From: an uncultured Clostridium sp.
GTDB taxonomy: Bacteria > Bacillota > Clostridia > Lachnospirales > Lachnospiraceae
Length of the DNA stretch: 17,341 nt
Assembly (NCBI GenBank): GCA_900543885.1
Contig: UQTA01000066.1
Span: forward strand, 1 to 17,341
Direction of reading: 5' to 3'
Made by a program: the position numbers and the translations under genes. The notes under the pieces were generated by a model. That model was not told the DNA's origin. It searched no databases and saw nothing but the letters and a program-made list of their open reading frames with translations. This document shows positions 7,873 through 14,487 of this stretch, piece after piece (position 1 is the first letter of the stretch; each line of letters opens with the position of its first letter).

Positions 7873-7901
7873 TTGACTTTTAAGATAAACAGTACTACAA
7901 T
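7873..7901 (+). promoter_or_regulatory. Sigma-A promoter of htpG
   Basis: TTGACT (7873-7878) and TACAAT (7896-7901) are 17 bases apart, ten of twelve consensus positions, immediately after the CIRCE operator. The predicted start near 7908 gives a leader of about 105 bases before ATG 8013. Confidence 0.87.
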
Positions 7902-7932
7902 ATGTTTTGTGAATGTTAAAAAGATTACAAAA

Positions 7933-7979
7933 ATTGGAGAATTTCCAGTTTCCTTAAAAAGGTAATGTACTCTTAAGGA
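7933..7979 (+). other. Two small hairpins in the htpG leader
   Basis: The first pairs 7933-7938 with 7944-7949 (ATTGGA with TCCAGT, one G-U). The second is a perfect 7-bp stem of TCCTTAA (7951-7957) and TTAAGGA (7973-7979). The second stem hides an AAGGAG motif (7975-7980) and encloses a three-codon frame ATG-TAC-TCT-TAA (7965-7976). The real ribosome site for ATG 8013 (AGAGG, 8000-8004) is outside the stems. A role in heat-dependent translation is speculative. Confidence 0.3.
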
Positions 7980-8012
7980 GTGCATAAAGAAGAAAAGAAA
8001 GAGGCGTATATT

Positions 8013-10022
8013 ATGGCAAAGAAAGGCAGTTTATCTATAACAAGTGAAAATATTTTCCCTGTGATCAAAAAATGGCTGTATTCCGACCATGACATTTTTT
8101 ACAGAGAGCTGATCAGCAATGGCTGCGATGCGATTACAAAATTAAAGAAATTAGAGCTGATGGGAGAGTACGAAAAGCCAGAAGAGGCTGAATACAAGAT
8201 CCAGGTAAGCGTAAATCCTACGGACAAGACCATTACCATCGAAGATAATGGTCTTGGTATGACAGAGGAAGAAATTGACAAGTACATTAATCAGATCGCT
8301 TTCTCAGGTGTTCAGGATTTTATGGAGAAGTACAAAGACAAGGCAAATGAGGATCAGATCATCGGTCACTTTGGTCTTGGTTTCTACTCTGCATTTATGG
8401 TAGCTGATAAGGTTGAGATCAATTCTCTGTCTTACCAGAAGGATGCAAAGCCGGTACACTGGGAATCTGAAGGCGGCATCGACTTTGAGATGACCGAAGG
8501 AGATAAGAAAGAAGTAGGTACTTCCATTAAGCTGTATCTGAATGAAGAAAGTACAGAATTTGCAAATGAATACCGTGCAAGAGAAGTCATTGAGAAGTAC
8601 TGTGCATTTATGCCGGTAAACATTTTCTTAAAAAATGAAACTGCAGCTCCTGAATATGAGACCATTGAAAAAGATGAGCTGACTGATAAAGATACAGTAG
8701 TTGAAACCGTTATCGAGCCTGCAAAGACAGAAGAAAAGGAAAAAGAGGACGGCACCAAGGAAACAGTAGAAGTAGAGCCATCCAGAGAAAAATATAAGAT
8801 CTTAAAGCGTCCGGTTCCATTAAACGATACAGATCCATTGTGGAATAAGCATCCAAATGAGTGTACGGATGAGCAGTATAAAGACTTCTACCGCAGGGTA
8901 TTCAGAGATTACAAGGAGCCTCAGTTCTGGATCCATCTGAACATGGATTATCCGTTTAACTTAAAGGGTATCTTATACTTCCCTAAGATCAACATGGAAT
9001 ACGACAGCTTAGAGGGAACGATTAAACTTTACAACAACCAGGTATTTATCGCTGATAACATCAAAGAAGTTATCCCTGAATTCCTGATGCTGTTAAAGGG
9101 TGTGATCGATTGTCCTGATCTGCCATTAAACGTATCACGTAGTGCACTGCAGAATGATGGCTTTGTAAAGAAGATTTCTGATTACATTACCAAGAAAGTA
9201 GCAGACAAACTGTCCGGCATGTGCAAGACTGACCGTGAGAATTATGAGAAATACTGGGACGATATTGCTCCATTTATTAAATTTGGTTATATCAAGGACG
9301 AGAAATTTGCTGAGAAGATGGGTGATTATATCCTGTATAAGAACCTGGAAGGCAAGTATCTTACTTTAAATGACTGTCTGGAAGAAAATAAGGAAAAACA
9401 TGAAAATACCATTTTCTATGTAACCAATGAAAAAGAGCAGAGCCAGTACATCAATCTGTTTAAGGAAGAGGGCATTGACGCAGTGATCATGCCTGCTGCC
9501 ATTGATAACCCATTTATCAGTCATGTAGAGCAGAAACATGAAGGACTTAAGTTCCTGCGTATTGATACTGACTTAAATGCTTCCTTCAAAGAAGAAGTAA
9601 AGGAAGATGATGAAACCTTTAAAAAGACCAGCGAAGAGCTGACAGAAGTATTTAAAAAGGCATTAAATAATGACAAGCTGGATATCAAGGTTGAGAAGAT
9701 GAAGAATGCGTCTGTTGCGTCTATGATCACTGTATCTGAGGAGACAAGACGTATGCAGGATATGATGAAGATGTACAGCATGGGTGGAATGGATATGAGT
9801 GTTTTTGGTGCAACAGGCGAGACTCTTGTATTAAATGCAAATCATCCTCTGGTAAAATACGTTCTGGAGAACAAAGAAGGCGAAAATACAGCCAAGATCT
9901 GCGAGCAGCTGTATGACCTGGCAAGTCTGGCACATGGCCAGCTGTCACCGGAGCGTATGACTGCATTTGTAAACCGCAGCAATGATATTATGATGATCAT
10001 GGCTGGACAGAAAGCAGAATAA
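8013..10022 (+). CDS. htpG: Molecular chaperone HtpG (bacterial Hsp90)
   Basis: This is a 669-residue ATP-dependent dimeric cytoplasmic chaperone. The N-terminal GHKL ATPase motifs are intact: RELISNGCDA with Glu32 and Asn36, EDNGLGM with Asp78, and GHFGLGF at 118-124. The middle domain holds ILYFPK (320-325) and the catalytic-loop arginine in LPLNVSRSALQ (Arg376). The C-terminal third is the dimer domain. It is longer than E. coli HtpG (624 residues), largely because of a highly charged Lys/Glu-rich stretch at about 215-262 between the N and middle domains, reminiscent of the eukaryotic charged linker. The frame is open from a GTG at 7980, but ATG 8013 has AGAGG at the right distance and gives a normal N-terminus. 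The gene is alone between terminators, with a CIRCE element, so HrcA-type heat-shock control is expected. Confidence 0.97.
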   Translation: MAKKGSLSITSENIFPVIKKWLYSDHDIFYRELISNGCDAITKLKKLELMGEYEKPEEAEYKIQVSVNPTDKTITIEDNGLGMTEEEIDKYINQIAFSGVQDFMEKYKDKANEDQIIGHFGLGFYSAFMVADKVEINSLSYQKDAKPVHWESEGGIDFEMTEGDKKEVGTSIKLYLNEESTEFANEYRAREVIEKYCAFMPVNIFLKNETAAPEYETIEKDELTDKDTVVETVIEPAKTEEKEKEDGTKETVEVEPSREKYKILKRPVPLNDTDPLWNKHPNECTDEQYKDFYRRVFRDYKEPQFWIHLNMDYPFNLKGILYFPKINMEYDSLEGTIKLYNNQVFIADNIKEVIPEFLMLLKGVIDCPDLPLNVSRSALQNDGFVKKISDYITKKVADKLSGMCKTDRENYEKYWDDIAPFIKFGYIKDEKFAEKMGDYILYKNLEGKYLTLNDCLEENKEKHENTIFYVTNEKEQSQYINLFKEEGIDAVIMPAAIDNPFISHVEQKHEGLKFLRIDTDLNASFKEEVKEDDETFKKTSEELTEVFKKALNNDKLDIKVEKMKNASVASMITVSEETRRMQDMMKMYSMGGMDMSVFGATGETLVLNANHPLVKYVLENKEGENTAKICEQLYDLASLAHGQLSPERMTAFVNRSNDIMMIMAGQKAE

Positions 10023-10052
10023 ATAGTAAAATAAGAAGCACGACACAGATTT

Positions 10053-10099
10053 GCGGGGGCTGTTTCACAGGTATTTTGCCTGGGTCGGCCCCCGCTTTT
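10053..10099 (+). terminator. Terminator of htpG
   Basis: GCGGGGGC (10053-10060) pairs perfectly with GCCCCCGC (10088-10095), followed by TTTT. A small inner hairpin, CAGG (10068-10071) with CCTG (10079-10082), lies in the loop. Confidence 0.9.
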
Positions 10100-10137
10100 A
10101 TATGTATGTACTCCCGGAATCTTTTATGCATTTGCCT

Positions 10138-10166
10138 TTGCGGCGGATTTTCCTGGAGCGCATAAT
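10138..10166 (+). promoter_or_regulatory. Weak candidate promoter of the cell-wall-repeat protein gene
   Basis: TTGCGG (10138-10143) and CATAAT (10161-10166) are 17 bases apart, eight of twelve consensus positions. The implied start point near 10173 would fall inside the ribosome site AGGAGG (10172-10177), which argues against it. Nothing better is visible between the htpG terminator and the gene. Confidence 0.25.
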
Positions 10167-10184
10167 GATTCAGGAGGAATTTAC

Positions 10185-11621
10185 ATGAAAAAACGTACTT
10201 TATCTAAGAGTGTACTGGCACTTGCTCTTGGAATGTCACTGACGGCAGCAGGCGCTTTTGCAGCTTTTGCAGATCCGCTGGGACTAAGCTTCATCAACGG
10301 TCAGAATATCACCAGCCGTTTTGGCGGTTTTGAACTGTCCGTACCGCCAGAATACAAGGTAGACAGAAGCGGTGCTTCTTCCTCTGCTCTTTCCGGTGAG
10401 ATCGTAGCCGGTCTTGTAGGAAACGGCGGTAAAGTGGATTTTGTTGCTTCTATGGTAGATGAGACCAATAAAAGCTATATCATCAATACAGCCCTGATAT
10501 TGCCGGAAGATGACGGTTCCGGACAGCCGTTTTCTGTAGAAGCTTTGAAAGCAGAGCTGGCAGAGTCGGGGCTGGATCCTGCACAGACAGAAAGCGGTAC
10601 AGTTAGACTGGGAGCAGCTGATTATGAGTATCTGAAAGTAAATTATGGAAAAATGATGGCAGACTCCATGCGCAGCCGGTTGGAGTCAGGCCAGCTTACA
10701 CAGAAACAGCAGGCACAGGCCCAGACATTTTTAACACAGATGGAAAAAATGCTGGTCAATGGTTTTTACATCCGTAATATGGGAGATCAGATCTACGTGC
10801 TTTGTCAGACCTACTCTGCAGACCAGGAGCAGCGTGCAGCGGCCTTTTTAAATCTGTTAAAACCTTATACAGGTGTAGAAGGCTGGTATAAAAATGGTGA
10901 GAACTGGCTGTACAAAAAGGCAGATGGACAGACAGCAGTAAATTGCTGGGAGCAGGATGAAAATGGTCTTACCTATCATCTGGATGGAAATGGAAATATT
11001 GAACGCAGTGCCTGGGTACAGGAGAATGGCGGCTGGAAATATGCAGATGAAAGCGGACATATGGTAACATCTGTAACAAAATCCATTAACGGAACACAGT
11101 ATACCTTTGACGATAAGGGAAATATGATCGCCGGAAGTGAGAGAACTGCTCTGGACTATTCCCTTGGAAAACTGGAAGGGAATACCTATACCAACTACTG
11201 GGCTGATATGTCTCTTTCCTTCCCACAGGCAGCGACTGTTATGATCGGAAACGGCAGTGCACAGACCTATGCCCTGGTTGGCGGTGAACATGTAGATGTA
11301 AATGATCCGGAATTAAGCTATCGCATCACATTGGATTTTACAGGTGCGGATATGGAGCTGGACCGCTTTATGGATGCAGTAGTAAACTACGGCGGAACAG
11401 ACGGCTATAAGGTAGACGCTTCCGGCGAAGTAAGCCTTGGCGGCTACAACTACCGTTACTGCAAGACTTCTTACGATTTTGGCGATGGAACAGCGCACCA
11501 CTCTGACTGGTATGTGCGTCAGATCGATGATAAGCTGGTCCTGCTCCATTTTGATTACTATGATGAGCTGGAAAACCAGGTACAGCAGGTTTATGACAGT
11601 ATCAGCCAGCCACAGGCGTAG
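10185..11621 (+). CDS. Secreted protein with cell-wall-binding-type repeats between two similar domains
   Basis: This 478-residue exported protein is of unknown function. Residues 1-29 are a classical signal peptide: basic MKKR start, hydrophobic core, and AFA before Asp30 as the likely cleavage site. Residues 230-316 hold short Trp/Tyr/Gly-rich units (GWYKNGENWLYKKADG, GLTYHLDGNGNI, GWKYADESGHMV, TQYTFDDKGNMI) of the choline-binding/cell-wall-binding repeat type, which usually attach a protein to the envelope. The flanking parts (about 38-228 and 325-475) look related: each has an LSxP-like start, then GxVxLGxxxYxYxK, then a Y-x-R strand and a final amphipathic helix. No hydrolase motif is seen and there is no sortase signal or C-terminal anchor. 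ATG 10185 has AGGAGG seven bases before it. It is monocistronic, ended by a bidirectional terminator. Confidence 0.88.
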   Translation: MKKRTLSKSVLALALGMSLTAAGAFAAFADPLGLSFINGQNITSRFGGFELSVPPEYKVDRSGASSSALSGEIVAGLVGNGGKVDFVASMVDETNKSYIINTALILPEDDGSGQPFSVEALKAELAESGLDPAQTESGTVRLGAADYEYLKVNYGKMMADSMRSRLESGQLTQKQQAQAQTFLTQMEKMLVNGFYIRNMGDQIYVLCQTYSADQEQRAAAFLNLLKPYTGVEGWYKNGENWLYKKADGQTAVNCWEQDENGLTYHLDGNGNIERSAWVQENGGWKYADESGHMVTSVTKSINGTQYTFDDKGNMIAGSERTALDYSLGKLEGNTYTNYWADMSLSFPQAATVMIGNGSAQTYALVGGEHVDVNDPELSYRITLDFTGADMELDRFMDAVVNYGGTDGYKVDASGEVSLGGYNYRYCKTSYDFGDGTAHHSDWYVRQIDDKLVLLHFDYYDELENQVQQVYDSISQPQA

Positions 11622-11634
11622 TCAGATAGTTGGT

Positions 11635-11675
11635 AAAAAACGTCAAAGAGTAAAGAAAGCTCTTTGACGTTTTTT
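11635..11675. terminator. Bidirectional terminator between convergent genes
   Basis: A 10-bp perfect stem, CGTCAAAGAG (11641-11650) with CTCTTTGACG (11660-11669), is flanked by six A residues on the left and six T residues on the right. It works on paper in both directions, serving the plus-strand secreted-protein gene and the minus-strand transporter gene. Confidence 0.93.
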
Positions 11676-11726
11676 CGAAATTACTAACGTATTGTGAATG
11701 TTAAAAGTTTTTTGATATATGTGTCG

Positions 11727-13139
11727 TTACATGGGGCCTAAGTGAATCATTTGAGCGATAAATACCAGGGCACTTCCTACTGCCAACCAGAGAAGCATGA
11801 TTTTCCACATAAAGCGCATCCAACGATCGTAAGGAATATTTGCAACACTTAAGTTCCCCATTAATGCGGTAGACATAGGAAGAATGTAATTGCAGAATCC
11901 ATCGCCAAAGTTGAATGACAGAATAGCAGTTTGACGAGTAATACCGACCATATCTGCAACGGGAGTAAAAATTGGCATAACTACAGCAGCTTGTCCGGAA
12001 CCGGAAGTTACCAATATATTGATGATAAAATTAACCCAGTACATACACATGCCACGCAGTGCGGGAGGAAATGCGTTAAGTACAATGGTACATCCGTAAA
12101 CCAGAGTATCCAGAATATTGGCTGAAGATAAAACACCAGATGTAGCTCTTGCAAGACCAAGGATTAAAGCGGATACAGTGAGTTTTTGACATCCGACTGC
12201 AAAGTGTTTAGCAATAGTACTTGGACCAAACCCTGCAAAAGCACCTGAAATTACACCAAGCCAGATAAAGACAACAGATATTTCAGGAAGATCCCATCCT
12301 CGTGTTACACAACCCCATACCAAAACAACAAGGGAACCAATTAAAGTTAAAAGAACCAGAAACTTGCGTGAAGTCAGAGAAGAGTCGTGAGAGGAATCAA
12401 CATCTTCATCATTTCTCAGTTTATCTAATTCATACATAGGGCTTGAAGCAGGATTGGATTTAACTTTACGTGCGTAACGGATCAGAGCAATACTGGTAAA
12501 AATCCAGAAAACGAAGAAGCAGAAGAAACGGTATTGAATACCGGAGTAAAGTGGAAGTTCTGCAATTTTCTGGGCAACAATGGTAGTTGAGGTATTTAAA
12601 GTGCCTGTGGAAAAACCAATGGCACCACCTAAAAGTGGCAGTGCAGCACCAGTAATGGAGTCAAATCCCATAGCTCTTGTCATCATAATGATAACAGGAG
12701 TAAATCCAATAAATACAGTTACAGACTGTGTAGTAGCAATGGCAGCGAAAACCAGGAGCAGAAGTGGGATGAAAATAGCTTCCTTATTGCCAAATTTTGC
12801 TACTACTTTTGCGATTAGTACCTGAAGTGCACCGGTTTCAACCAGAACGTTAAAAGCACCACCAGACATTATGACCATAAAAATCAGCTTTGCACTGCTG
12901 GAAAAACCGTCTATAATATAATTAGGAATTAAAAGTGGATTTACAGGGGTTTTAGCAATAAATGAAAACTGATCAGGAACAACTACTTTAATGCCCTGAG
13001 CATTTTCAACACGGGCAAATTCTCCAGCCGGTAGAATCCATGTGAGTATTGAGGCAATGAATACGATACCAATGATGATGACAAAGGTATGAGGCACTTT
13101 GAACTTTTTCTTAGGTATGTTTTGTTTTTCGGATAGCAT
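11727..13139 (-). CDS. YfcC/DcuC-family membrane transporter (probable peptide, amino acid or carboxylate permease)
   Basis: This 470-residue polytopic membrane protein has about a dozen hydrophobic segments. It shows hallmarks of the YfcC branch of the C4-dicarboxylate anaerobic carrier family: SGSGQAAVVMPIFTPVADMVG at 379 onward, then FNFGDGFCNYILP and an IPYDRWMRFMW ending. The conserved glycine/serine/threonine-rich segments at 170-190 (GGAIGFSTGTLNTS) match the other re-entrant region of such carriers. A charged cytoplasmic loop lies at about 221-258. The frame extends to 13235, but ATG 13139 has a G-rich ribosome site (complement of 13147-13151) seven bases away and gives a normal N-terminus. 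Substrates of this family are poorly known. Divergent to a LysR gene followed by two dipeptidase genes, it may import peptides or N-acyl amino acids, probably coupled to an ion gradient; that is inference. Confidence 0.88.
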   Translation of the reverse strand: MLSEKQNIPKKKFKVPHTFVIIIGIVFIASILTWILPAGEFARVENAQGIKVVVPDQFSFIAKTPVNPLLIPNYIIDGFSSSAKLIFMVIMSGGAFNVLVETGALQVLIAKVVAKFGNKEAIFIPLLLLVFAAIATTQSVTVFIGFTPVIIMMTRAMGFDSITGAALPLLGGAIGFSTGTLNTSTTIVAQKIAELPLYSGIQYRFFCFFVFWIFTSIALIRYARKVKSNPASSPMYELDKLRNDEDVDSSHDSSLTSRKFLVLLTLIGSLVVLVWGCVTRGWDLPEISVVFIWLGVISGAFAGFGPSTIAKHFAVGCQKLTVSALILGLARATSGVLSSANILDTLVYGCTIVLNAFPPALRGMCMYWVNFIINILVTSGSGQAAVVMPIFTPVADMVGITRQTAILSFNFGDGFCNYILPMSTALMGNLSVANIPYDRWMRFMWKIMLLWLAVGSALVFIAQMIHLGPM

Positions 13140-13203
13140 AAAAATTCCCCCTTTAGTAAAGATTAAGAAAATGAGAACAGAAATGAAAAGAAACAGCTTC
13201 CTG

Positions 13204-13232
13204 TTGCAGGAAAATGTTGAGTGAAGTATAAT
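13204..13232 (+). promoter_or_regulatory. Candidate promoter of the LysR gene
   Basis: TTGCAG (13204-13209) and a perfect TATAAT (13227-13232) are 17 bases apart on the plus strand. The -10 overlaps, on the other strand, the -10 of the transporter promoter. It would leave a leader of about 105 bases containing the inverted repeat at 13261-13275, so LysR binding there could block its own transcription. Confidence 0.4.
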
Positions 13233-13253
13233 CAATAAACAAAGAATTGTAAA
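13225..13253 (-). promoter_or_regulatory. Promoter of the YfcC-type transporter gene
   Basis: On the minus strand, TTTACA (plus coordinates 13248-13253) and TATACT (13225-13230) are 17 bases apart, ten of twelve consensus positions. The predicted start near 13218 gives a leader of about 80 bases before ATG 13139. Confidence 0.7.
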
Positions 13254-13260
13254 GATAAAA

Positions 13261-13275
13261 TCTGTTTATAACAGA
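13261..13275. promoter_or_regulatory. Putative LysR-type regulator binding site
   Basis: TCTGTT-TAT-AACAGA is a perfect 6-bp inverted repeat with a 3-base centre and contains the T-N11-A pattern typical of LysR boxes. Its centre is about 50 bases upstream of the predicted transporter start point and just beyond the -35, as expected for an activator site, in the intergenic region shared with the LysR gene. Confidence 0.55.
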
Positions 13276-13344
13276 ATACTTCCCATAAAGTTTGATTATA
13301 CTGAGAAAATTTCACATATTCGGCAGAGAGGAGGAAAATGGTCT

Positions 13345-14256
13345 TTGAATCTAAAAGAACAAATTTATATGCTTTCTTTGGAACGTCATAGTAATATTAC
13401 AAGAGCGGCAAAAGAACTGGGAATTAGTCAACCGGCATTAACTACATTCTTAAATCATTTGGAAAAGGATTTGGATGTAAAGTTATTTGACCGCTCTGCA
13501 GTTCCTATGAAATTAACTCCTGCTGGGGAGCTTTATATTAATAAGGCTAAAAAGATGCTCTGCATAAAAGAAGAATTTGATAGAGAACTTCAGGTGTTGA
13601 AAAAACGGGATTTATCATGTATTAGAGTAGGAATCCAGCAGATCAGAGCTCCTCATGTTGTGCCGCCATTGACTATGGCAGTTAAACAGGAATTTCCTAA
13701 ATTGGATGTTGTTTTTAACGAAAATCATGGCGAAAATTTGTTTAAAATGCTGGAAAAGGGAGAAATTGATCTTTTACTTCATAATCATATGAGGCAGATA
13801 CCGGGAATAAGTGCGGAATTTTTGATGAAGGACCGGTTGCTGTTTATCACTCCAAAGAATCATTTGCTAAACGCATATGGAATTAGATCTGCCAATCCAT
13901 ATCCCTGGATTGATTTATCTTGGTTTAAAAATGAAAATTTTATGCTACTGCCGGAAGCATATACATTGAGGGAACATGCAGAACAACTTTTTTCCTCTTT
14001 AGGATGGAGACCAGAAACAATAGAGATATATACCAGAATAGAGACTATTTTACGCCTGGTCACTGCAGGCGCAGGGGTTGGCTTTATTTTTGAAAGCTAT
14101 CTATCCTATTTTAACGAAGAATGCAAACCTGCTTGTTTTCTTATAGGAAATCCTCCGATTACGGTGGATTATATGGCTTTTTATCCGGAAAAAATGAAAC
14201 AATATCCGGTGTTTACCCGTTTTTTGGACATGATTCGCTTTGTATTATCAAAGTAA
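13345..14256 (+). CDS. LysR-family transcriptional regulator
   Basis: This 303-residue regulator is a normal family length. The winged helix-turn-helix is at residues 1-60 (NITRAAKELGISQPALTTF, then LEKDLDVKLFDR and LTPAGELYI). A periplasmic-binding-protein-like effector domain begins at about residue 92 (CIRVGIQQIRAPHV) and ends near 300. The start is a TTG at 13345 with AGGAGG (13329-13334) ten bases upstream. The ATG at 13338 after the same ribosome site is out of frame. The next in-frame ATG (13369) would cut into the first helix, so TTG is preferred. It diverges from the transporter gene and is followed by the dipeptidase pair, so it probably controls one or both in response to a peptide or amino acid; the effector is unknown. 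Confidence 0.92.
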   Translation: MNLKEQIYMLSLERHSNITRAAKELGISQPALTTFLNHLEKDLDVKLFDRSAVPMKLTPAGELYINKAKKMLCIKEEFDRELQVLKKRDLSCIRVGIQQIRAPHVVPPLTMAVKQEFPKLDVVFNENHGENLFKMLEKGEIDLLLHNHMRQIPGISAEFLMKDRLLFITPKNHLLNAYGIRSANPYPWIDLSWFKNENFMLLPEAYTLREHAEQLFSSLGWRPETIEIYTRIETILRLVTAGAGVGFIFESYLSYFNEECKPACFLIGNPPITVDYMAFYPEKMKQYPVFTRFLDMIRFVLSK

Positions 14257-14365
14257 TGTTGGTATAGATGATGAGTGACAATAATTGAAGATAAAAAAGA
14301 TTGACAAAAAAGAAAATGTGTGAGAAGCTTTAGATAAATGAGACAGTGAAATGAATAGAATGTGA

Positions 14366-14395
14366 AAAGGAGAATTGCATAATATTCTCTTTTTT
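14366..14395 (+). terminator. First terminator after the LysR gene
   Basis: GAGAAT (14370-14375) pairs with ATTCTC (14384-14389), flanked by A residues on the left and six T residues (14390-14395) on the right. The stem is short and AT-rich. It lies about 110 bases after the LysR stop. Confidence 0.65.
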
Positions 14396-14402
14396 GTAGT
14401 AC

Positions 14403-14433
14403 AGCCAGTCCTGAATAAGGTCTGGCTTTTTTT
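14403..14433 (+). terminator. Second terminator, close upstream of the dipeptidase genes
   Basis: AGCCAG (14403-14408) pairs with CTGGCT (14422-14427), with a one-base mismatch on each side and an inner CCT/AGG pair, followed by a T run to 14433. It follows the first terminator by only seven bases and ends 54 bases before ATG 14488. It may be a fail-safe terminator for the LysR gene or an attenuator for the dipeptidase operon. Confidence 0.85.
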
Positions 14434-14487
14434 GAATGGATTACATGATTTTGAGAAGACATGCTATTAAAAAAAGGAGGATTTATA

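Noticed and set aside
7907..7921. TTGTGAATGTTAAAA shared with the spacer near 11693-11707
   Set aside because: One 15-base match in AT-rich spacer DNA of a 17-kb window is close to chance, and the surroundings are unrelated.
7980..8012. GTG start extending HtpG by 11 residues
   Set aside because: The AAGGAG motif overlaps the GTG itself, leaving no spacing, and the extension is not typical of HtpG; ATG 8013 has its own AGAGG at eight bases.
14301..14336. TTGACA at 14301 as the promoter of the dipeptidase operon
   Set aside because: No -10-like hexamer occurs 16-18 bases downstream; the nearest, TAGATA at 14331, is 24 bases away. Kept only as a note in the findings.
14462..14470. Extended -10-like TGCTATTAA as a dipeptidase promoter
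   Set aside because: Transcription would begin at about 14477, inside the ribosome site at 14475-14480, and there is no usable -35.
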